Positions 59,341 through 64,000 of a stretch of 64,000 nt of DNA are shown one piece after another (position 1 is the stretch's first letter; every line of letters begins with the position of its first letter). Both the position numbers and the translations under genes were made by a program. The DNA is from Leptodactylus fallax. Its lineage: Eukaryota; Chordata; Amphibia; Anura; Leptodactylidae. The stretch is taken from NCBI GenBank assembly GCA_947044405.1, contig CAMRHE010000077.1, positions 5,175,501 to 5,239,500 on the forward strand, written 5' to 3'. The notes below the pieces were generated by a model. The model saw nothing but the letters and a program-made list of their open reading frames with translations. It was not told the DNA's origin and searched no databases.

Positions 59341-59644
59341 TTAAAGGGAGTCTGCCACCAGAACTGAGTACATAAAGCCAGCCCTGCAGATAGGTTAATG
59401 TGAATCGCCACCTCTGTTACCGAGATATCACTGCTTTGTCAAATTAGTTCTTTGGAGCAGTGAAGACACAGGCGCTTATCTCTTTGGTGCAATGGCAACA
59501 CCCTTGTTGCTTCAAAGAGCTCATTTGCATATTGATAAAAGCAGTGATATCTCGGCAACGGAGGCACCGTTTCAGATGACCCTAATTTACCTATCTGCGG
59601 GGCTGGGTTGATATGCTGGATTTTGGTGACAGAATCCCTTTAAG
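59341..59644. mobile_element. Foldback MITE, family A, compact copy
   Basis: It starts TTAAAGGGAGTCTGCCACCA and ends TTGGTGACAGAATCCCTTTAA trimmed of its first base. The arms GAGATATCACTGCTTT and AAAGCAGTGATATCTC are perfect inverse copies. It is the best reference for the nested copy at 11236-11788. Confidence 0.8.
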
Positions 59645-59804
59645 GGCCCAGTATTGACAGATCATAGGCCCACCATAGAATCCTCTGGTATCACAGGGTG
59701 CAAGAACAACACTCTCCGTAAATACTGGTGCAGCACATAGCTTAACCACATTGGTTGTATAGTGCTGCCAAATCCCAGCGAACTAGCATGTAAGTATACT
59801 AGGA

Positions 59805-60143
59805 TTGTTAGAGTAGCTAAACTTTTGGACAACTTTTGATTTTTTGGCAGTATTTGTGTCTTTAATAAATTTTGTAATATACTTTATTAACACATTTTGG
59901 CTCCTTTATGTGAAATCCAGCATTTTTTCACTCTTTCCTTTGTATCTGTATTGAGAGCTGTTCCTGCCTCTAACTGAATGTAACATAACAGCTCTCAATA
60001 CAGAAGCCTGGGGAAGAGTGAAAAAATGCAGGATTTCACAGAAAGGAGCCAAAATGTGTTAATAAAGTAATACAAAATTTATTAATGTCACAAATACTGC
60101 CAGAATATCAAAAGTTGTACAAAAGTTGAGTTTACGCTTTAAA
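59805..60143. mobile_element. Foldback MITE (family F)
   Basis: About 160-bp arms fold around TCTAACTGAATGTAACATAA. Matching blocks include AACACATTTTGGCTCCTTT against AAAGGAGCCAAAATGTGTT, and TATTGAGAGCTGTT against AACAGCTCTCAATA. The ends are approximate (GTAGCTAAAC ... GAGTTTACGCTTTAAAG). Confidence 0.75.
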
Positions 60144-60192
60144 GTGCATTACAAACAACTACAGCAACATCTTGTAGGTGGATATACTAGAG

Positions 60193-61000
60193 CAGGGGTC
60201 AGCAAAATTTTTAGTTTGGGGTGCCGATTTGGGAAAAAAAATTAAAAGATGAAGTACTCAGTGTGCCATGTAATAATTGTAATGGTGTCGCCCTCCTACA
60301 TCAGTGATTACCAACAGGGGGCCTCAACACTCTAGAAGTATTTAAAGGATGATCCCATGCCTTTATGCAATGTTATCTGCGTCCTTAGGATGTTTTTTGA
60401 CGTTTGGTAAAAATTATTTGGTAGGGGTGCCCCAAGGAATTTTTTTTTCTCAGAGAGACTCTGAGTCTGAAAAGGTTGGGAAACGCTGTCCTACGTGAAA
60501 GTCATAATGCAAACCATAACTGCAACCATTTAGTTGATTGAGCCTATATTTCAATGTGATCCTTTAGCAAAATGATTGATATTTGGACTGGACATGGGGC
60601 TAAGTGTGATCTGCAGTAAGCCTGTTTTGTGGGGGCAGTGGTCGCCCATCACACAGCCTAGTCTTTTTGTTGAAGAAATCCAATCAAATTTTTACACAGT
60701 CTTATTGAAATGAATGAAGGCAAATTTAGCTGCCATATTATACTTTGCACAGGTAATTGCTGATCTTTGACTAGGCTTCTAGCCTGGACACTTAGACATT
60801 GTGCCTCATGTTCCCACCACCTCCCAGTACAACCTCCCAGGGCATCCTCCCGTCTGACTGCATTTACATGGACAATTAGAGAGAGATTGCCACCTGGATC
60901 AGCACTGCCATTTGTTTAAAACAGCAGAGAGAGTCATGTGCCAAGTAGATATGTCTTGGGTGCCGACTCTGGCACCAGTGCCGGGAGTTGCGGACCCCTG
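60193..61000. mobile_element. Non-autonomous hAT element with perfect 8-bp duplication
   Basis: The ends CAGGGGTCAGCAAAATTTTT and GAGTTGCGGACCCCTG are inverted repeats. TACTAGAG occurs exactly on both sides (60185-60192, 61001-61008). It is 808 bp including a second hAT element inside. No transposase is visible. Confidence 0.88.
60302..60488. mobile_element. Small hAT element nested in the larger one
   Basis: A 187-bp insert starts CAGTGATTACCAACAGGGGG and ends AAAGGTTGGGAAACGCTG. Flanks are TCCTACAT (60294-60301) and TCCTACGT (60489-60496), matching at 7 of 8 bases. Confidence 0.82.
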
Positions 61001-62992
61001 TACTAGAGGCAGTGCATGCTAGGAGCTTACTGGGGATAGGAGATCTTCTGTCCTTTAGATTTACAGTTACATTTCTTGTCTATAGAAAAGCTAGAGCAGA
61101 GAGGAGCACATTATGATTTCCATACCCTCTATTTCCTTTACCTTCCATTGTATGTGATTCCTTTCATACCATGGCATATGACGCCCACCACTTACACACT
61201 TACTGTCAGAAGTGTGAAAACTGGAATGCACATGTTATGTGTTGGAATTTCCAAACATATATAGCGCATATTCTACATTGTGTATTTGACATTGAAGTTA
61301 ACCATTGCTATTAATCAAATCCCTTGTCTTCTCTGTGTAGAATGCTGGCCATTGACACAAATAGTTTCCATGTTTCAGCTGCATATTGTCAATGATCAGA
61401 ATCAAGGGCAAAAGACAGATTTGTCACATGAACTATTCATGCCGGTTTTTATATTTTTCCAGTTAGCCTTGCACTGTTATATCCTATACTAGACTTTACA
61501 TTAAAAAAATTACAATTTAATACCTGTAGGTTTTATATCTCCATGTGATAACTGTTAGTTTGGGATCATATGGGACCAATAGGCAAAATAAATAATACCA
61601 ACACACTGTTGAATTTCCATCATGAGGCCGACACCCTGCAGAATTTCATCATGCCACCCCAAAAAATACACTCTTGAAATGAGTTTGTTTTTGCATTGCA
61701 GAAAATCCTCAGTACAGATCAATTTGGCTTTGGTTTATTTTATTTTTGGCAGCATGTGGAGGAGGTATGGGATCTCGTACACAGTGCTGCTGCGAGTACG
61801 TCATGTGTGACTAGTTTTAATCTGCCTACAATCTGTTTTCCATAGGTGGTATCAGAGAACCCATGAATGGTGCTGTCTGGATAGCACCAAATTTCTTAAT
61901 TTTTTTTATGTAAATAAACTTGGTGAACACCATTTTAGGCTAGAATTCCAAGACGTGATCACAGCTTTACAATGACTTTAATGTTTTAAGGAAACATTGC
62001 CAGAAAGTTACATGCAAGTAGTGGTGCAATGAACCAAGTAGCGGGCACTGTGTAGCCCTGTTCTTAGTGTGCACCCATAATCTCCTTAATTCAGTAGTAC
62101 ATGTGAATACATGTAACCTTGTAATACATCTTATGAAGAGCAGCTTCCTTGTCTTTCAGCAGCCTATAGTTATGTCTTCCTGCCTGCAGGCCCCTCTTTG
62201 TACTCAGTAGCTGAAGGCACAGAAGAGAATGGTCATGTTAGAGTCGCCGCCAAACTGATAGGCTGTGGGAGGGGAAGTGGGAGCAGCAGAGGAAGCCCAC
62301 ACCAGGAAGAACCCGCCCCTTCTGCACAGTTACAGAGAAATGCATTGACAAGATTTATTACTGTATTTTTTTCATAATTACAGGTTTAATTACTAATAAG
62401 GTAAATGACTAAGTTTAATGGTTTCCTAAATGAGTAACAAGTGTTTATTATAGTCAATCTAGAAGAACAAAATTGTCATCACAGTAAAAAAATAATTTTA
62501 CATAAAGTGTATGTACATTGATTTAATGCAGGATCTCAGGAACACGTGGCTCCTGAGGCTTTCATCTGCAGCCAGGGGTGGGATGGTTCTTCCTGGCTCT
62601 GGCGATCCAGTTGTTAAAAAATGCAGGCAGATCACAGAAGTGGGGAGAAGAAGACCCCCAAACCTATTCTGAAGCTACCCCTTTACAACTTGTAGGATGT
62701 AGGTCACATTAGTCCGGCAGCCTATAAGCTATGGGATATGTGAGCGCAGTACTTACCTTTTCACTCCCAGGTCCCTCCTGCTCCAGACACACATGAAATG
62801 TCACAGCGGTGCACCTAGAGCAGGGGAAGAGCGTGGCCAGGGAGCAGTGAGGTAAGTACAGTACCAATAATCACCACTGTATAGGGGGCACTATGTGGGG
62901 ACCATTTTACTGAATGGGGCCTGTCAACGTCATACTTTTTCTATGTGAGTCCAGTTACCCAGCCGAACTTGAGACCCCTGGTTTAAAGGAAC

Positions 62993-63334
62993 ATTAAAGC
63001 TAGAAATATATGCCAAAAGTAACCAAGAATTATAGCAGCCCTGTCAGTCAGCAGCATTTTCCCTGACACAGTGTTGTAGAAATCCTGCAGTGAACACAGG
63101 GGTGATCGTCTGCTGATCAGCTCCATCCTAGGCTTGAGGACAGGGTTTAACAATCTAATGTCTTCAATGCGGCTCCAGCCAGTTGTCTTGCAGACAGATG
63201 ACAGTGAGGAGGGAGACATGGCCGATCTTCTTCTAGAGATTTGTTATAGATATATGTATTTGAAATATAAGTTAAATAGGATCAAATGACAGTAGGCGAT
63301 TTTTCCTTATTTTCTCTGTTTAACGTTCCTTTAA
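62993..63334. mobile_element. Foldback MITE (family D), second copy, opposite orientation
   Basis: It starts TTAAAGGAACATTAAAGC and ends TTTAACGTTCCTTTAA. The inner block GGCTCCAGCCAGTTGTCTTG is the inverse of sequence in the 33685-34101 copy. Confidence 0.75.
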
Positions 63335-63509
63335 AGTCCCTGCCCACCCCAGAGATTCATGTGGGTAGCTCCATTACTGTGACCACATGGTAATGTCCCA
63401 GCCAGCGGTTGTCACAAGCTGCTCCGTGAGCTTTACAGGTAATTATATAGTGTACACCTTCCATAGTAGATCACTTTAATGTTTGTTTGTTTTTACGTTT
63501 TGCAGATAC

Positions 63510-63557
<48 letters not shown>
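63510..63557. repeat. (CTA)n microsatellite
   Basis: Sixteen CTA/TAC units. The poly-tyrosine frame here is an artefact of the repeat. Confidence 0.97.
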
Positions 63558-64000
63558 TAATCCTAGCTCCCCTCTGATCACCAGCCTTCATAAAAGTCAC
63601 TTACTAAATCCCCTGCCAAATAATCTTTTCTTAATTTCATGGCAAGACAAGTCATTGTTTGCGGCATTTCTTTGTTTATTGCGATTTCTTTATTAGAAGC
63701 ACCAGGTAAGATCCTTTCTATTAGACTGAATGGGGTTGCATCAGCGGGCTAGCACCATTATCTCAGGGGGGCCTCAGATTTCTCCGTAAATAATTAACAT
63801 TTAATTGCCACTTATGAGACTATCCACGTATAAGCCATTCTGTGATAAAACCCCCAAGTTATATCCTGTGACTGGTTTTCTAATAGAGTTTTAGGGTTAT
63901 TTATTACAAGCGTTTGGCGTCTCGCTAGAGCAAATTCTTTTTTCCATTTATAGGTTCTAGTTCTGTTGTTTTTGTCATTTTTGTTATTATCCCATGTGTT

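Larger units (their letters stand above)
58448..64000. other. Downstream non-coding tract
   Basis: After the SLX9 poly(A) signal no exon or RNA gene was recognised. It contains four MITEs or hAT elements listed separately and a CTA microsatellite. Stretches 58500-59330, 61010-62980 and 63560-64000 show nothing I can name. Confidence 0.6.

Noticed and set aside
63487..63696. Poly-tyrosine protein
   Set aside because: It is a product of the CTA microsatellite.
1..64000. tRNA, rRNA or snRNA genes
   Set aside because: No cloverleaf with A/B boxes and no known RNA sequence was recognised on either strand by eye.

Overview
The window looks like a piece of a large vertebrate genome, most probably an anuran amphibian. 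It is AT-rich, has one spliced host gene with introns of 7 to 16 kb, and is crowded with transposons typical of frogs: CR1 and L2-like LINEs, a Tc1 element with long inverted repeats, piggyBac relics, hAT elements, and many foldback MITEs ending in TTAAAGG or carrying TWA duplications. The species cannot be named from the sequence alone.

The only host gene I can support is the 3' half of SLX9 (FAM207A), a nucleolar small-subunit ribosome-biogenesis factor, on the + strand. Four coding exons lie at 26645-26707, 34311-34464, 50319-50390 and 57905-58028. They join in frame with consistent splice phases and reproduce the conserved second half of the vertebrate protein. The 3' UTR ends near a poly(A) signal at 58423-58428. 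The N-terminal exons were not found in bases 1-26644 and probably lie upstream of the window.

Layout: 1-26644 is 5' intron or upstream DNA, with scattered MITEs and a nearly complete CR1 LINE (about 14270-18695, ORF1 intact, ORF2 broken by one inserted T). Intron 26708-34310 holds an antisense LINE split by a hAT element, a Tc1 element with its terminal structure intact but a frameshifted transposase, a piggyBac relic and a foldback MITE. Intron 34465-50318 holds a decayed second Tc1-type element, a 418-bp near-perfect hairpin, an L2-like LINE 3' end and several Harbinger-like MITEs. Intron 50391-57904 holds more foldback MITEs in recurring families. After the gene (58446-64000) there are MITEs and a hAT element with a second hAT inside it, both with target duplications.

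Nothing here is a multi-gene system. The interest lies in insertion history (nested elements with readable target duplications), in CR1 ORF1 and 5' region architecture, and in the density of intronic inverted repeats. Most short open frames in the window are chance or repeat-derived. Identifications were made by eye, with no database search.
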